A DNA stretch of 64,000 nt from Trochalopteron elliotii. Its lineage: Eukaryota; Chordata; Aves; Passeriformes; Leiothrichidae. Made by a program: the position numbers and the translations under genes. A model generated the notes under the pieces. It worked only from the letters and a program-made list of their open reading frames with translations, did not search any database and was not told where the DNA came from. The stretch is taken from the NCBI GenBank assembly GCA_024734555.1, contig JANPWX010000215.1, positions 2,450,385-2,514,384 on the forward strand, in the 5' to 3' direction. Below are positions 12,411 to 25,500 of the stretch, piece by piece. Numbering within the stretch: the first letter of the stretch is position 1; each line of letters opens with the position of its first letter.

Positions 12411-13328
12411 TTGTTCAAAGTGAACTACAGTTGTACACTTTCTGTAAAGCCATTTAGTTCAGCGGTGAAGCTCCATCGATGCAATCTGGAACAGGTCTGG
12501 TGGTGAGCTTGGTGGCAAGCACAGGAGAGCTGATGGAGGTGTTAGGTTACTTCTGTTGCAAACCCAGAGTTTGTTGTTGGCACCCAGAAACCCTTCCTTT
12601 AACAAACTCTAGCATGGTTTGAGTTCTGTGAGTCTGCCTTACCCAGCTCTGTGGTGGGACTCCCCCAAAGAATGTGTTCTGAGCAGTTAAAAGCTGTTTC
12701 AGTGCCAGCAGCCAGTCACCTGTGAGGGAGGATCCAATTTTGTATTCCTCCTTAAGTCTCAAGACTCCTGTCCCCTGCAGTGAGGGTGTTGGACTCTAAT
12801 GCATTTTCATCCATGTACTGTATTGTGACTCTGAAAACCTTGATTTAAATCCTGGTGCAGATCAAATAATCCCATATCCAAGCAGACTGCTGAATTTTCT
12901 CCCTCTTTCTTGCCTTTTAAAGCTCAAAGAGAGGACTGAGAGTATTGCAGTGACCTTGCTACTCTTCCATAAGGAATGGAAAACCAGGGTAGGACCTTTT
13001 GAGAAATATTTTGATGGGGAGGGTAGTGACTAATTTGTTGTTACTGTGTTTAAAGACCCTTTTGCTGCCCTTCTTTGGTCAGCTGTCAGGGTGTCTAGAG
13101 CTTGAGACTGTTGGTGTGGGTGTCTCTGGCCTGCAGAGCAATGCTGCTCTCTGACTGACCAGCCAGAGGCTTCATCCAGCCTGTGGGCTCCAAAATGTGC
13201 CTTGCTGCTCACAGTCTCTCCTGGGGAAAGGGATTAAAGCCACTGGCTTAAACTATTGGTATAGTGGCATCACTGCTGGTGATGGGGCTGATTATGACTT
13301 TTCTGGGTACCAAGGTGCTCTCTTTCAG
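12411..13328. other. Intergenic, nothing recognised
   Basis: Mixed-composition DNA with no recognised family. It ends in a pyrimidine-rich tract and CAG (gctctctttcag, AG at 13327-13328) that could be a splice acceptor for the block that follows. Confidence 0.5.
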
Positions 13329-13905
13329 TTTGTGCTGTTTTGGTGAAATGATCTAATGTTTGCTGATGTTAATATGGCAAAAAAAGCAGTGACTATTCCT
13401 TATGATTCCTTTTTGGATACTTTCACCAGTGATTCTTTGGCTGATAGGTGTTTGGACAGACTTTGGTTACAAACAGATGTGTGCTTTCCTCCAGGAAAAA
13501 CAGGGGGAGTAGGGACTCTCAGGAAGTCCCTGCCTCTGGATGACGGGGCTGGAGGTGCTGCCCTATCCCAGGTGACACGTGCCTTTCCCCAGCACGGCCC
13601 AGGTCTGTGGCAGTGCCGTGTGTACCCGCGGCACAGCCGTGCTCTGCTGCCACGTGCGGCCGCAGCCCGCGGAGGGAGCCCTGCGGTCCCAAGTCCTCTG
13701 CTGCCGTGGAACAGCCACGCCTCGGGAGGGGTGCGAGAGCCCAGTCTGTGGGCTCAGGAGTCTGAGGGGTTCGAGGTGCTGCAACAAGCTGGAGTGAGGT
13801 GTCTGGTGTGGTGCTTCTGCCCGGCTCCTCCGTAGGCAGGGCTGGAGACCGCATCCGTGCAGACCTTAGTCTGTTGTATGGGGGATAATGGCAAATGACA
13901 ATAAA
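13329..13905 (+). other. CpG-rich, exon-like block with 159-codon open frame and poly(A) signal
   Basis: A good acceptor (ctctctttcag) ends at 13328. An open frame starts at ATG 13356 and stops at 13835, and an AATAAA follows at 13900-13905 with T/G-rich sequence after it. The part from 13520 to 13860 is an island of high G+C with about 20 CpGs and two CACGTG E-boxes (13576-13581, 13651-13656), inside AT-rich desert. This is the order expected for a terminal exon, but the protein has no family I recognise and the high G+C by itself lengthens chance frames. It may equally be a CpG island acting as a distal promoter. A terminal exon of a lncRNA is as likely as a coding exon. Confidence 0.25.
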
Positions 13906-14732
13906 TTGTTCTTACTTTGGAAGGCGTTCAGATAGAGATATCTGGCAGGGGCAAGCCAGCCTTCCCTTCCCCCTCCCACCCCCTTTGTCCTTCTGATAAT
14001 GGAGAGCAAAGCGCTCCCTTTGGAAATGCGGTGTTAAGCCTTGCCCTGAACAGTGGGTCCTATTGCAGCTTCTGGCTGAAACATTTACAGGTCTTATCTG
14101 CAAGCTCTGCATCCTCTGTAAGAAACCTGCAGGTGGATCTGTTCTTACTCACTGCCTCTCCAAGGCACGTGGAGAGATCCAAGGCATGTGGAGAGGTCTG
14201 GTTTGGGCAGTGTGTACTTGACACCTTTTCCTAGTGCTTCAACACAACACAGTGCCATCTCTGTGCTTTGTCGTGGGTGCATGGCCTTTTTGTGGCAAGC
14301 TACTTCTGTGTCTCTTCTTACAAACTTGTCTGTGGCTTCCAAGTATTAACAGTCTCTAAATTTCTTCACTGTGGTGAAGCAAAAGGGATGTAATCCAATG
14401 GAGTGCTGCTTCTCTCAGGGAATATTGTCTGGATAAAGGCTTTCAAAGTTTGCCGTCTTTTAAGAATGTTATTTGCAGTATTAGCATTTCCTTATCAGTA
14501 GTTTTAATGAGCTTTAAAAGTAACTTGGGAGGTTTATTCAATCTTTGGATTATTACGTATTTATTTCTTAACCTCGGTATTAAGGCTAGATTTGATTTTA
14601 TTTTATAAGTGAAATCTCTGACTTGTGCATGGGCATATGCAGAAGAGTTTAGAAGTTTTTCAAAAATGTAAACAACTAGATTCTTTGGCTCTTTGGTATG
14701 AAGCATTCAATAAAAATGCTGATTTGTATGCT

Positions 14733-14754
14733 GTAGCTGTGCTGGCACAGCTAC
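14733..14754. repeat. Perfect inverted repeat, 10-bp arms
   Basis: gtagctgtgc - tg - gcacagctac: 10-bp perfectly complementary arms around a 2-nt centre, i.e. a near-continuous palindrome with cruciform potential. Too short for a microRNA precursor. Confidence 0.8.
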
Positions 14755-16642
14755 CTGTGCAGCTGTATTGTGGCCCTCACAGTGAGCTGATCTGGCTTCA
14801 ATGAAATTCCTGGGTTATCTTCCAGTTTATTAGTTCAGACTGCAGCTGGGTAGACTTCATGCCAGCACAACTGGGGGGAGTCATGCAGAGAAGATAGGGC
14901 TGAATGGTGGGAGTACCTAAAACTAGTGCTGCTTCTGCTGAAGAGTTCTGGATCATGAAATCAGGGCCTTGATAGTTGCAAAGTAGTAACAATGTGCACA
15001 AAACATAATCCAATGAAATGTTGCTTCGTTTGTTTGTAAAAGCTGAAAAAAAATGTTACCGACTTGAAATCCTTCCTAGACAGGAATCATTGGTCTCACT
15101 GACTGTCATCATGGATGTAATGAACTGGAATTGTTTTAAGCAGAAGTAAGAGGTGAACTTTAGTTTTTAGCAGTGTCTGCATTCATCTAAAAAGTTTCTT
15201 ATGAATACTGTTTCGATATTTTCTTCTGTTATATCGCTGCACAGTGTACTGGTGGCATTTTTTCAGTCTCAAAGCAAAAATTCTAAGTTTCTGAAAACTA
15301 CAAATGTACAATTGCTGAACTTTATTTATGGTGATTTTCTCTCTGATTCATTGATCAAAATGTGAGCTTGTTTCTGCAAAACAGGAGAAATTTTGTGGGC
15401 TAGTATGTTACAAGAAACTTTTAAGCTTCTAAATAACTGTCTGGAATGTAAAAAGGGTAAAATCAGAGGTTGAAAGTCCTTATTACATTTTAAAATTTTT
15501 GAGATACCAGGAAGTTTGTGATGACTGTCAAAGAGTTGGAAAATATTTTTAAGGAATTTTTTGGGTTTTGGTGTGGAAATTTAGTTTGGGGTTTCCTTCT
15601 TTTTTTGAGGTTGGTTGCTTTGGGGATTTTTTTTTTCCTAACCTTCACGGGCAGAAGGATCGAGAATCTGATCCTCTTCTGAAGGCTGGCAAATAAAGCC
15701 TGGAGACATCATGGTGGTTTAGGACAAGGAACTATCTGTTCTGAGGGTCATACTGTGGTACCTCCGCCTGACTGGCTGTTTCTTGATGTGCATAAGGAAG
15801 GCAGACTTTGATCTTAATTGTACCTATGCTTGTTCCCTTCCTCCTTCTTGTTCCCCCACCAACTCTGTTAGGAAAAAATATGATACCTTAGAAATGTCAT
15901 GCTTTCTTAACTCATTGCTAGGTACCTTCTCTTAAAGTTTTTTGACTTCAATTAATATGGGGTTGTTGAACATACACAATACCTGATTTCAATATTAAGT
16001 AATATTGCAGCTTAAATTCTGATGTGAAATTATTTTTCTTCACATTTCATATTGAGTTTCAGTAGTGGTATTTGTAAAATCTAGTAGATATTATCTACTG
16101 ACAGCTTCAACTCACTTCTTGGCTAGAGAATGTTAGACATGTATGAAAGCTTACGGTGATAACAAAGCAAAATGTCATTTTTACTTTCAGTTTCCTTAAG
16201 TTTTTGAACTTAATGTTTGAAGTGAGATGTTATTTGTTTGGCTCAGATGGTGTTTATTTTCCTTTCAGATGGAGGTGAGCTGTAGCTTCTTTTGAGATGG
16301 ATATAAATGACTTTTAAAAAGATGTAGTAATGACAGTGTTGGCGACTGTTACTCTGTCAAATTCTTTGATTAGTAATTAGATTGCCTAGTAATCCAGGAG
16401 CGCAGGGTGCAATTGATCTCTCCTGGCACCAGAGCTTTGCCATTCTCTTCCTTTCCCAGCTGGAGGTGCAGCCCATGAGGCAAGGGGCAGCAGGGGCTGC
16501 TCCTGGGGGTGGAAAAGAGCCATATACCAGAAGGCTGCTGTGTCTGGGCTTCTGGACAGGCCAAATAGCTGCCTGTGAGGTGCCACTTCCAGGTAGTTTG
16601 AGTGGTTTGGGTGCTCTTACTCCAGCATGAGGAGGTGCAGTG

Positions 16643-16658
16643 GAGAGAGAGAGAGAGA
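16643..16658. repeat. (GA)n microsatellite
   Basis: About eight GA units (ggagagagagagagagaa). Confidence 0.8.
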
Positions 16659-16733
16659 ACATCTGTCTGTCTTGCTGGTCACATCTGACCCATGACCCAT
16701 GACTCACTGTTGAGGCCTCTCTATCTCTGGTGA

Positions 16734-16757
16734 CTGCATAAGCTGGAACTTATGCAG
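16734..16757. repeat. Perfect inverted repeat, 9-bp arms
   Basis: ctgcataag - ctggaa - cttatgcag: 9-bp perfect arms with a 6-nt loop. Confidence 0.8.
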
Positions 16758-17189
16758 AGGAGCTCCCTCTGTCCTGGTAAACTGTCCTCTCACTTCCTCT
16801 GCGTGGATTTATTAGGGTTTAAAGATGTGTGGGTGTGTACTTAAGGAAGTTTCAGCTTCTTCATTCTCTTCTAAATTAACAACTTGTTGTGATAGCACTA
16901 GGAGCTTGGGCTGTCCCCATTGGCTGCTGCCTGTTCCCTAGCTTCCCTGGCAGTGCTGCTGGCTGGGGGAACTGTCTGCCACCCACAGCATCCCTCTACC
17001 CCTTGCCCAGTCAGCTTGGGGCTCACCCACTTCCCTTCTGTGGTGCTGCCTGTATCAGGCCAGACACCTGGGCTAATAAAATAAAATAGTAGTAATGTAT
17101 TCATTGTTTTAAAAATAGAAACAGTTACAACTCATATTTTGTCCCTCATAGATTTTTTCCCAGTCTTGCCTTTTCTAAATTTATTTAGA

Positions 17190-17190
<1 letters not shown>

Positions 17191-17238
<48 letters not shown>
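17191..17238. repeat. Poly(A) tract, 48 A
   Basis: Uninterrupted run of 48 A. It could be a mononucleotide microsatellite or the tail of a retrocopy; the sequence just upstream (ctaaatttatttagac) shows no recognisable gene. Confidence 0.95.
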
Positions 17239-17240
<2 letters not shown>

Positions 17241-20200
17241 TGATGTTCTGCTGTATTACCTAAAATGAAAACAGTCTTAGCTGAGGAATGCAGTTTGCCT
17301 TTAAATCTGGCTGGCTTCATTGTGATTTCTGTGTCTCCTGTAGTGGAATGACAAAAGATCTTGAAATTTCTGAAAACAAGCTTGCTGAGATACATAACAA
17401 TAATAAAAAAGGACTGGTATGATTCTCCTTACCTTAATTGTGTGTCTTGTGGTGTACAGGTAAATATCTGTTATGTTCTGCTTAGTCTGTTCTGTATGAG
17501 GTAGTTGTTTTTTCTGTCACACTTCAGAAATCAGGAATTTATCCTCAATGGAATTGACTAACATAATCCTGTTACACAAGTATCATGTCTTAAGCACTTC
17601 AATAGGAGGCTTTTTATCTATAAACCATCTCTATTAAGAGTGGAACTTATGGTAGTATAACACCATCTATTAATTATTTTGTATAAATGTTCATATATAC
17701 TTTGTAAGGCATGATCATTTCTTTAATACACTCAGCCTCCTAAAGTAGAATTTATTAATGATAAACCATATATATATATATACACACACGTGGCGTTTCT
17801 AGGGACATTCTAGTTGTCAACAATTGAATTCAGGTTTATTATGATTAGCTATGCTTGGTGCCTACTCAGAACACACCTGGACATTAAAAAGATGCAGTAC
17901 CTGCTTTTAAGGTTTACAGACTACTGGGCTAGACTTGAAATTAGTGGGAGGGCATTGAGGAAAAACAGCGATAGCTGGAGGAAAGAACAAAGGCTGTGCT
18001 TGCGTGGTTGTGTGGCTTACGTCACTTCGTTAAGCAAACAGGGTGGTTGTGCTAAGCCCTCTGACTTTGTAGTTGTGAGGATACGTGCCTCTTGTACCAT
18101 GCCAAACCATCCCACTGATAGAGAAGTTAAATTGTTCTCCATCTACCTGTCATCTTGCCAAAAAACAATGCGTAGATTGTGATGTGGGGGATAAGATCAA
18201 ATGTAAGGGATCAGTAGTGCCTTTGGGAATATCTCCCTCACTCCTTCTCATGGGAGACTTGCCTGCTTGCTGTCCCCAGCTTAGTCTTATCCTTGCACAG
18301 TTAGTATTTCATATACCTATTCTTTTTGTAATCTTTTCTGCAGCAATCATTCTCTGATAGGGGATAGTGGGTATTAAAAGGGAAGATCCAACAAGGATGG
18401 AGTTGTATCTCTTACGTGCTGGATTTTGTGCTTCCGTCTGTGAAATTTCAGCTGGCAAAGCATTGATGCAGAATGACACTTTGGCATTGTTTTTATGTGT
18501 GCTGGTGTCATAGATGTGATCACAACAGACAAAAATGCTGGTGCTGGTATAATTTTGCTGGGAAGGTAAGTGAAGTAAAAGCATTATACCACAATAAATA
18601 AACCTTTACTCATAACATGAAGTTGCAGATAAGGAAGGATCTTCCAGTTTTACTAGTCTATCTTGGGTATGTCTGTGATCTTACTGGGTCTTTCCCATCC
18701 TACCTAATCTGAATCTGATCATATAAACTAATGGGGATAATCAGTTAGAAAAGATTAATTTCAAAGGGAAGATTGTCACTCTTGCTTGAAACAAGATGCT
18801 TATCTGGAAGTCTCTTTCCTTCCAAGGCTTGTGAAGGCATATGGGACCAATGCTGGTGCATTTGTCAGCACTGCTATAGCCACTTGCATGTATGGAGAAG
18901 TTGTTGCCAGTGCCTAGAATGTTCTCTTTCCTTCCAACATCCTTAGCCTGTCATCTGCCATGGTGACTACAAAGACTCGCTCCCTCAATGTGTTGCTGTC
19001 TTGATTTTACTGCCCTACTATCACCACATGCCTTCCTGGCTGTGTACAGTGGATTTGGGGCTTGTCTCCAAGACTCATTTACCAAGTCTGTTATCACCCT
19101 CTGGAATGTCACCCTCTTGGGGTGACTCTGGCACACCTGGGAGGAAATGAGGGCCACTTTGCCCCCATACCATATATGTTATGGCACGTGCTAGGGTACA
19201 GCAAGGCAAAGTCCTTGCATCAGTATCACAGGACTAGCTGTAATAACCCAGGTCTGCATTCAAACACTGCATGTCTCAAAGGCAAATGGGGCCTGTAAGG
19301 AGCATGAACAAAACTAAATAGGGAAGCTGGACTTTTAGGAAAATTGTGGGCCTTGCACTCTTCTTTGGTCAGTGTACTTAAAATAGTTAATTCTGGTTAG
19401 TTTGCTTCAGACAGACAGATAATAGTATATAGTCTTTGTTGCTGAAATTAAATTGAATTCTGAGGAAATCTGTCTTTTCCTTATATCTGAAAGTGCAATA
19501 GGCTCTGGACTCCTTGTAGCGGGAGCCTTGGATTGCTGCTTGCTCTGTCTGATGCAGCACTGTGTGCAGAGGCAGCTCTGGGCTGAGGAAATGGTTCTGG
19601 AGTAGCTTAGCTGGCCAAACCTGGCAGCTGAATTATGTTAATCAGCATTCCTTGCTTAATGAAAACCAAAGTGAGTTATTGAAATATCAGTCACACTTCT
19701 TGATGCCACCTCAGCTGATGTGACCACTTTTTGGATGTGATCCGAGATCTTTGGTTCAGCACTTGCCTGACAGTCATCCATCTCTTTTTTTCCTCAGCTG
19801 TGAGGAGGGGTGCAAGTATGTATGACTGTTACTACAGTAACACTATGATTGAATGTTCTAGTAGGAATGTGTTTATCTTAAAACCTATATTTATCTTTTT
19901 GTGAACACTCTCAATTTAGCTAAGACCCTTTCAAAGTGAAAGTTTAAATTTATTCCACTGGAAGATGCTTTCTTGTGACAAACTTAGAAATATATTATGA
20001 ACAAATTGTGTGTGCAGAGGGGGCGTTGTCTGAAAAATGTTCTTTTTAGAAATGAGCTAGATGCCTGAAATATCTACCTACAGCAAGCAATAAAAACTAT
20101 TTAACTGATTTTTCCCAACCAGAGCAATATTATAACAGATTGAACTAAATTGAACAAGCCAAAACTGAACTTCTGGGTCTGATATAATGTAAATGGCCAA

Positions 20201-22267
20201 AAATATGTATTTTACTTGCTTGCATCAAGCCTTGAATTAGAAATGGAGACAAGGAGAAAAACAATGGGCAGAAAAGGATGGGAGCCTTTCCACCACTTTC
20301 AGTAGATATTAACTCAGATTCTTATTCTATGCCCTCTTAGCAGAAAGACTCTTCTGTGTAAGCTAAGGAGAACCACATCCTATCTCCTGCCTTCTATCTG
20401 TATTAAGTCTGTGGGCCTGCTACAGCATGAGCAGAAATAAGAAATCCACTGAAGCCTGTGGGCTATCTCCTTGTTAAGTAAATGCTGCCTATCACAGATG
20501 GAGCTTTATGCTATTAACCAAACTTGTTGAGCACAGGGAATACTAATGAGCAACCATCTTTGGCACTGATGGAGACAGGACTCTCAGGCTCATGAAGGCT
20601 GGAATTAGTTTTTCTTGGGAGGGGTTTTTGACTGAAATCTCTTGTCCTTGGTTGGCCACTAACTATGTTTTGTTTCACTTTTTGAAGCCAGACTGCCTTT
20701 TTTTGAGAGAGAGCAGTTCAGGTGCAGAGTGTGGGAATATGAATTTATTGCAATTCATGTAATCACTGGTGTCTTTGTTCTTAGAATTGAGACAGCAAGT
20801 ATATTAGAACTTGTAACAGGACCAGTGCTCTTCCAGTTAGTTGATGAAATTGGTCTAATTTGTGTGAACATTGTACTTAAGACCTACTTATGGACCTGCA
20901 CATCATTGTGCAAAGGGCTGTGCAAACACAGACCAAAATGTCAATACCCAACCTTGTAATTTCAATAAGATGATTAGGAATTAGAGGAATACAGGATGAT
21001 GGAAAATGGGAAGAAGAGAGCAGTTGCTGGTGTGCTATATGGATGCATGTAAGACAGCCATCCTTCAGAAATGGGATGGAACATACTGGTTCCATCATAT
21101 ACCATACTGGTAATGAAACAAAACATGGGGGCTAATCTGCCTTCTGAGGTTTCCTACTGCTGACATCTAAATGAGACCCATTCTAATAGGAATAAAGTGA
21201 TTTGAATATTATATTGGTTTTTGGGGGTTGTTATTTTTTTACCACAAAATTGAAATGCCTTAGACGACCATGCTGAAGCCTCTTTACTCATAGGTTTTGT
21301 CTTGGAGACTGGAGAGGGTAAGACAGTTCCAGAGGATGTACAGGAAGAAAATGTGATTTTATTCACTTCTGTTGATGTTGACTTCTGTGCTAATGCTTCT
21401 GACTTTGAAAAGAGGTGTTAGTAGTCTGTGAAAATTCATACAGGTGCAGTGTCTGCAGTTCCTCCCCTGGGAAATGATTTATCAGCAGCCTAAAGCAATA
21501 ACTAAAACAGCCACCTGCCTTATGCCATTGCAGTTGGCAGTAATGCTGTTGTGTGAATGTTGCCATGTGTGTAGAGAGGCCATCGTCTCTTTCTGCCCTG
21601 ATCAGGCAAGAACTGTGCTGAAAGCAGAAAGTCTTTTCCATGCTACTTGAAACTTCAAGTTAATGATTCGTATGACTGGCTGGCTTGCCTGTAAGTGCAT
21701 TGTCAGGTGATCTTATTGGAATGACAGGGCAGGAGAGCTCTTACCTCTCCTACTATTAATGTTTGCTTAGGCGTGTAGGTATTTCCTGCAAAGCCAGCTC
21801 AACAGAGCAACTAGAGTCTGGCCGTGCAATCATCTGTAGTGCAGGAAAGCTAAAAGTTCAGCCTTCAGTTCAAGCTGTTCTACAGTTTGCATAGTTTATT
21901 CTTTTGAACTTGGCAGCATAATCTCTTCTGCATGTTTGTGGATTTTGCTTTAAATCTCCAACACACTGGAGTTTATCTCAAAAAGTAAATGAGAAGTAGG
22001 GAGAGCAGAATGCCTCTGAAAGTCTTACTTCAAGTTATTTCTTCCCTTCTTTAGGTGAAAGAAACTTCATGTGAGATCGTACTGGGGTGTCTTCTTGATC
22101 TTTGGACAAGAAATCCTGGATCTCAGCATTCATGATCCTTGAATCAAACTCTTGCAGGATGCACAGTCCAGCTCCCAAATGCACAGCCAACTCTGAAGTT
22201 GGGTACAGCTGCTCAGAGCCTTGCCCAGTCAAGTTGTGAATATCTGTAAAATACAAAACTAATAAAA
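17239..22267. other. Intergenic with a CRE-like site
   Basis: No gene recognised. Contains a (TA)n(CA)n dinucleotide run at about 17768-17789, and a ttacgtcac cAMP-response-element-like site at 18018-18026 inside a + strand open frame of 122 codons (17814-18182) that matches no family I know. The rest is ordinary AT-rich sequence. Confidence 0.5.
22130..22250 (-). mobile_element. Possible degraded CR1 LINE fragment, minus strand
   Basis: The block gctcagagccttgcccag with following cttg/gaatatct resembles the reverse complement of the CR1 3' region, where avian copies read 'gctcagagcc...cctgacctt gaatgt' as I remember them. The match is short and diverged. If right, it would be a separate CR1 insertion in the opposite orientation to the neighbouring copy. 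Confidence 0.3.
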
Positions 22268-22500
22268 CACAAGAAGTTCCACCTTAATATGAGAAAGAAC
22301 TACTTCATATTGAGGATGGCAGAGCACTGGAAAAAGGCTGCTCAGCAAGGTTATGGAGTTTCCCTTTTTGGAGATATTCATAACTCACCTGGATGCGTTC
22401 CCTTGTAACCTGCTCTACGTGTCCCTACCTTGGCAGGGGGTTTGGACAAAATTATCTCCAGAGATCCCTTCTCATCCCAAATATTCTGTAATCTCAAAGA
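22268..22500 (+). mobile_element. CR1 LINE, 3'-end fragment (5'-truncated)
   Basis: Matches the 3' part of the chicken-repeat-1 non-LTR retrotransposon in order: aagaagttccacctt, agcactggaaaaaggctgct, gttatggagtttccc, ggagatattca, cctgctctacgtg, gggggtttggaca, tctccagagatccctt, attctgtaatct. It holds only the last ~230 bp, the usual state because CR1 copies are heavily 5'-truncated, and it ends in the ATTCTRTG-type terminus instead of poly(A). Numerous substitutions mark it as old. It encodes nothing. Confidence 0.85.
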
Positions 22501-25500
22501 ATTGAGATAATACAAACGGCAGCTTGGGCTAGTATTTGGTCATCTTTACTTTGACCCCTCCCCATGAGATCCAAGGGCTTCTGGTGACTGACTCTTTCAG
22601 CCCAATTAATGGCACTCTACTTCCTTTTATATGCCAGCCATCCATCCCATACCTCTGACTTGGCTGGTGTAGATACTGAGGGAGACTGTTGGGAAAGCTT
22701 TGGGAGAATCAAGCCAGAGGATATCTACTGCTCTTTGTTCAAAGTCACCTTTTTCTTCATAGAAGGAGATTGTATCAGTTGAGCACTATTTCCTTTTGGT
22801 AACTCCCCATTGCCAGTTCTCCATGATCTTCTCATTTTTACAGTGCTTAGAAATGGCTTTGAAGACTTGCTCCACAGTCTTTCCAGGGACTGTGATTAAG
22901 ACTGTGGTTTCTCAAGATAATCCTTCTTGAAGAGGAATCTGACCTTTTTGCATTTCTAAAGTAATTGGGCCCTCCTGAAAGTGCCATGACCTGTTAAGGC
23001 CAATTGAGAATGGCATCTCGGGTGTACTGGCCAGCAGTCTCACTGGCCTCATTTGTCACATGAGCCCACAGGACCAGATAGATATTCAGTCAGCTCTCCC
23101 ATTGGGTAGAGGAACCAGCAAGGCCTGAGATCAAACTTCTCCAGTAAAGGCCTTTTCTTTTTTTGTTTGCACCAAGTTCCCCCAGCCCATTCAGCAACGG
23201 AACCATGTTTTCTATAAAATTGCTTTTTATGACTCTGTACCAGAAGACCTTGTTGCTTCCTCTTACACTTTTTTATTAATTTTTGGGTCTGAGGCAGCTT
23301 CAGCTTCTCCAAGACCCTCCCTGTACACTGGCATTGTTCGTGTTTCCTTAAACCTTCTGCTTTTGGTATGCTTTTGTGACATCTCATCAACTCATTCAGG
23401 GATGAGTTTAGTTTTTTACAAAACTAACAAAGTAAATACCTGCTTGGGACTTTGCTTGAGTAAAAGAAACATTTTTAAGATTAAAACCCAGAAATAGTAC
23501 CCTGACAGCATATATAATTACCCAAGGCTGAGGTAACTTGCAGTGCTTGAGAAAGAAGAATTGTGTGGGCTGATAAAATATTTGTGGGTATGTAAAGGGA
23601 CTGCTAAAGGTGATCTTATTTTTGATGAGAACTTATGAATATTCACTCACTTCCTTTTCAGTTTTAGTAGCTATTTCCTATTGCAGCCTGTTGTGTATTG
23701 AATTGTCGGGGGTGTATTCCACACCCACTCTTCAGGTGTTGCCAACTCTCCCAAGAATTTGTTCTGATTAAAGGAATTGCAGGGCTATATTATCTGAATT
23801 CTTTTGGCCTTATTCGTGTTAGCCTGAAGGAGGAGAGAAGAAAAAGCACAATTTTAAGGGCTTCAAAAGCCACAGCATAGGCAGCTCCTACCGGTGTGAT
23901 ACAGGACAGGATCAAGGTAGCTGTTAAAGCCAAGCTCCTGATGACTGGTTACAAGTCCGGGAGGCAATTACTGCACTGCTGATGCTTCTCCCAGCATTCA
24001 GGAGGAGGGGTTTAGCCTGTGCACTCCTTAACCCACTAACTTGGTTTTGCTCTCTGTATAGCCTGCTGAAACACTTCTGGCTGCAGAATCTCCTGCGAGT
24101 AGAGCATGAAGGAAATATATAAAATTTCTCTGATCTAGAAGGAATATCAAACTCAGTTGTGTGCTACTTGACAGATAGCTCTGTTGGAGATGAATGGAGA
24201 TAAATGAGAGCTTGGAGCAGTAATGTGGCTCTTAGTGCTTGAGCATGTTTCACTGGCACTGAGTTTAGCTTTATTTAGCTTGGGAAAACAGACAACACTG
24301 TGACGTCCATTTTATAGATCTATTACTAAAACTGACTTTTTTACAGCTTCTGCTGCCTTCAAGGCTGCTAGAAATCCCCAGGTTGAAGCCAGAAAGAACA
24401 TAATCTGTTGCACTGTGATGCTGAAGCAGATTTGCAAACATCAATAGTGAATAAAATATTCTGCTTAGAAACATAAATCACTGCAATTGCTGAAATAGCT
24501 GACTATGATAAAAAGGCAATGAATTTTTCATGAAGTACAGCAATAGCACCAGATGGCTACTGGGCTTGTGGGAGAATCTTTCCATTTCACATTAATTCTG
24601 AAAAACAGTGAATTAAAAGCAGCATGCAGTAATGAACTGGTCACACACAATATTAGTTTGGAGCTAAAATAAGGATGGAGTCAGATTTGTTCTAAACTGG
24701 CTTATTGTCCTGGACTTCTACTTGAGATCTGGCTCCATGAGTTCTTGTCTACACAGGTCTCTCTGCAGTGTATAGGTGGGCGGTGTTTGGTTTAAATTGC
24801 TTTATGCTCACACAGTTGTCTTCTGTCCTTTTTTTATCTTGTTAAATCCTGCTATAATTAACCTGCTTTCAAAAGAGATGTTACTTCAACACAGAATGGA
24901 TGAAACCACTGTAAAAGTTCACATGAACTTTTCTCATGTCATACGAGCTATGCTGGTAGTGTCTGCAGTGCATGGCTTTGTTATTTGAAAGTCATGTTAG
25001 TTTAGTGTTGTACTTTCCAATGTTGAAGCAGCATTTTTATTGAACATTGGTGTGTGCCTGTTACTTAAATTTATGGCAGTTTCTAGCCAGGAGTGTATTA
25101 TGTCTAGCATAATACACTGCCCTTAGTCATAATGCTGTCCTTAGTCATGCCTGCTGACCTTCTTTGTCATTACTAGTAGGATAACAAACTAGAAATCTTA
25201 GAGTAAAAGTACAAATTGCTGTTGATGTAATGTTTAGTGAAGGAGTAATCTGGGGCTCAACTCTGTGATCTGTCAAAACCAAAGAAAAAATCTTGGCTAA
25301 GGATTCTTCGAACCAAAAATTTGTCCAGAGCTTTTTTTTTTTCCTTACTTTTTTAATTTTTTTTTTTTTTTTTACTTCAAACCTAAGTCATATTCTGGAC
25401 CTTAATTTGGAAATCTAAATTAAATTTTATCCACCAACTGTGATTTTTGATTATTCTTTTTCTTACCTTTTTATTTTCATAGTGGCATCTCAGCCAGTTT

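Larger units (their letters stand above)
13906..17190. other. Intergenic with short perfect hairpins
   Basis: No gene recognised. Perfect inverted repeats lie at 14733-14754 and 16734-16757, a short one at about 16083-16099, and a (GA)n run at 16643-16658. A G/C-richer patch at 16400-16700 has overlapping open frames on both strands, which suggests composition rather than coding. Confidence 0.5.
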
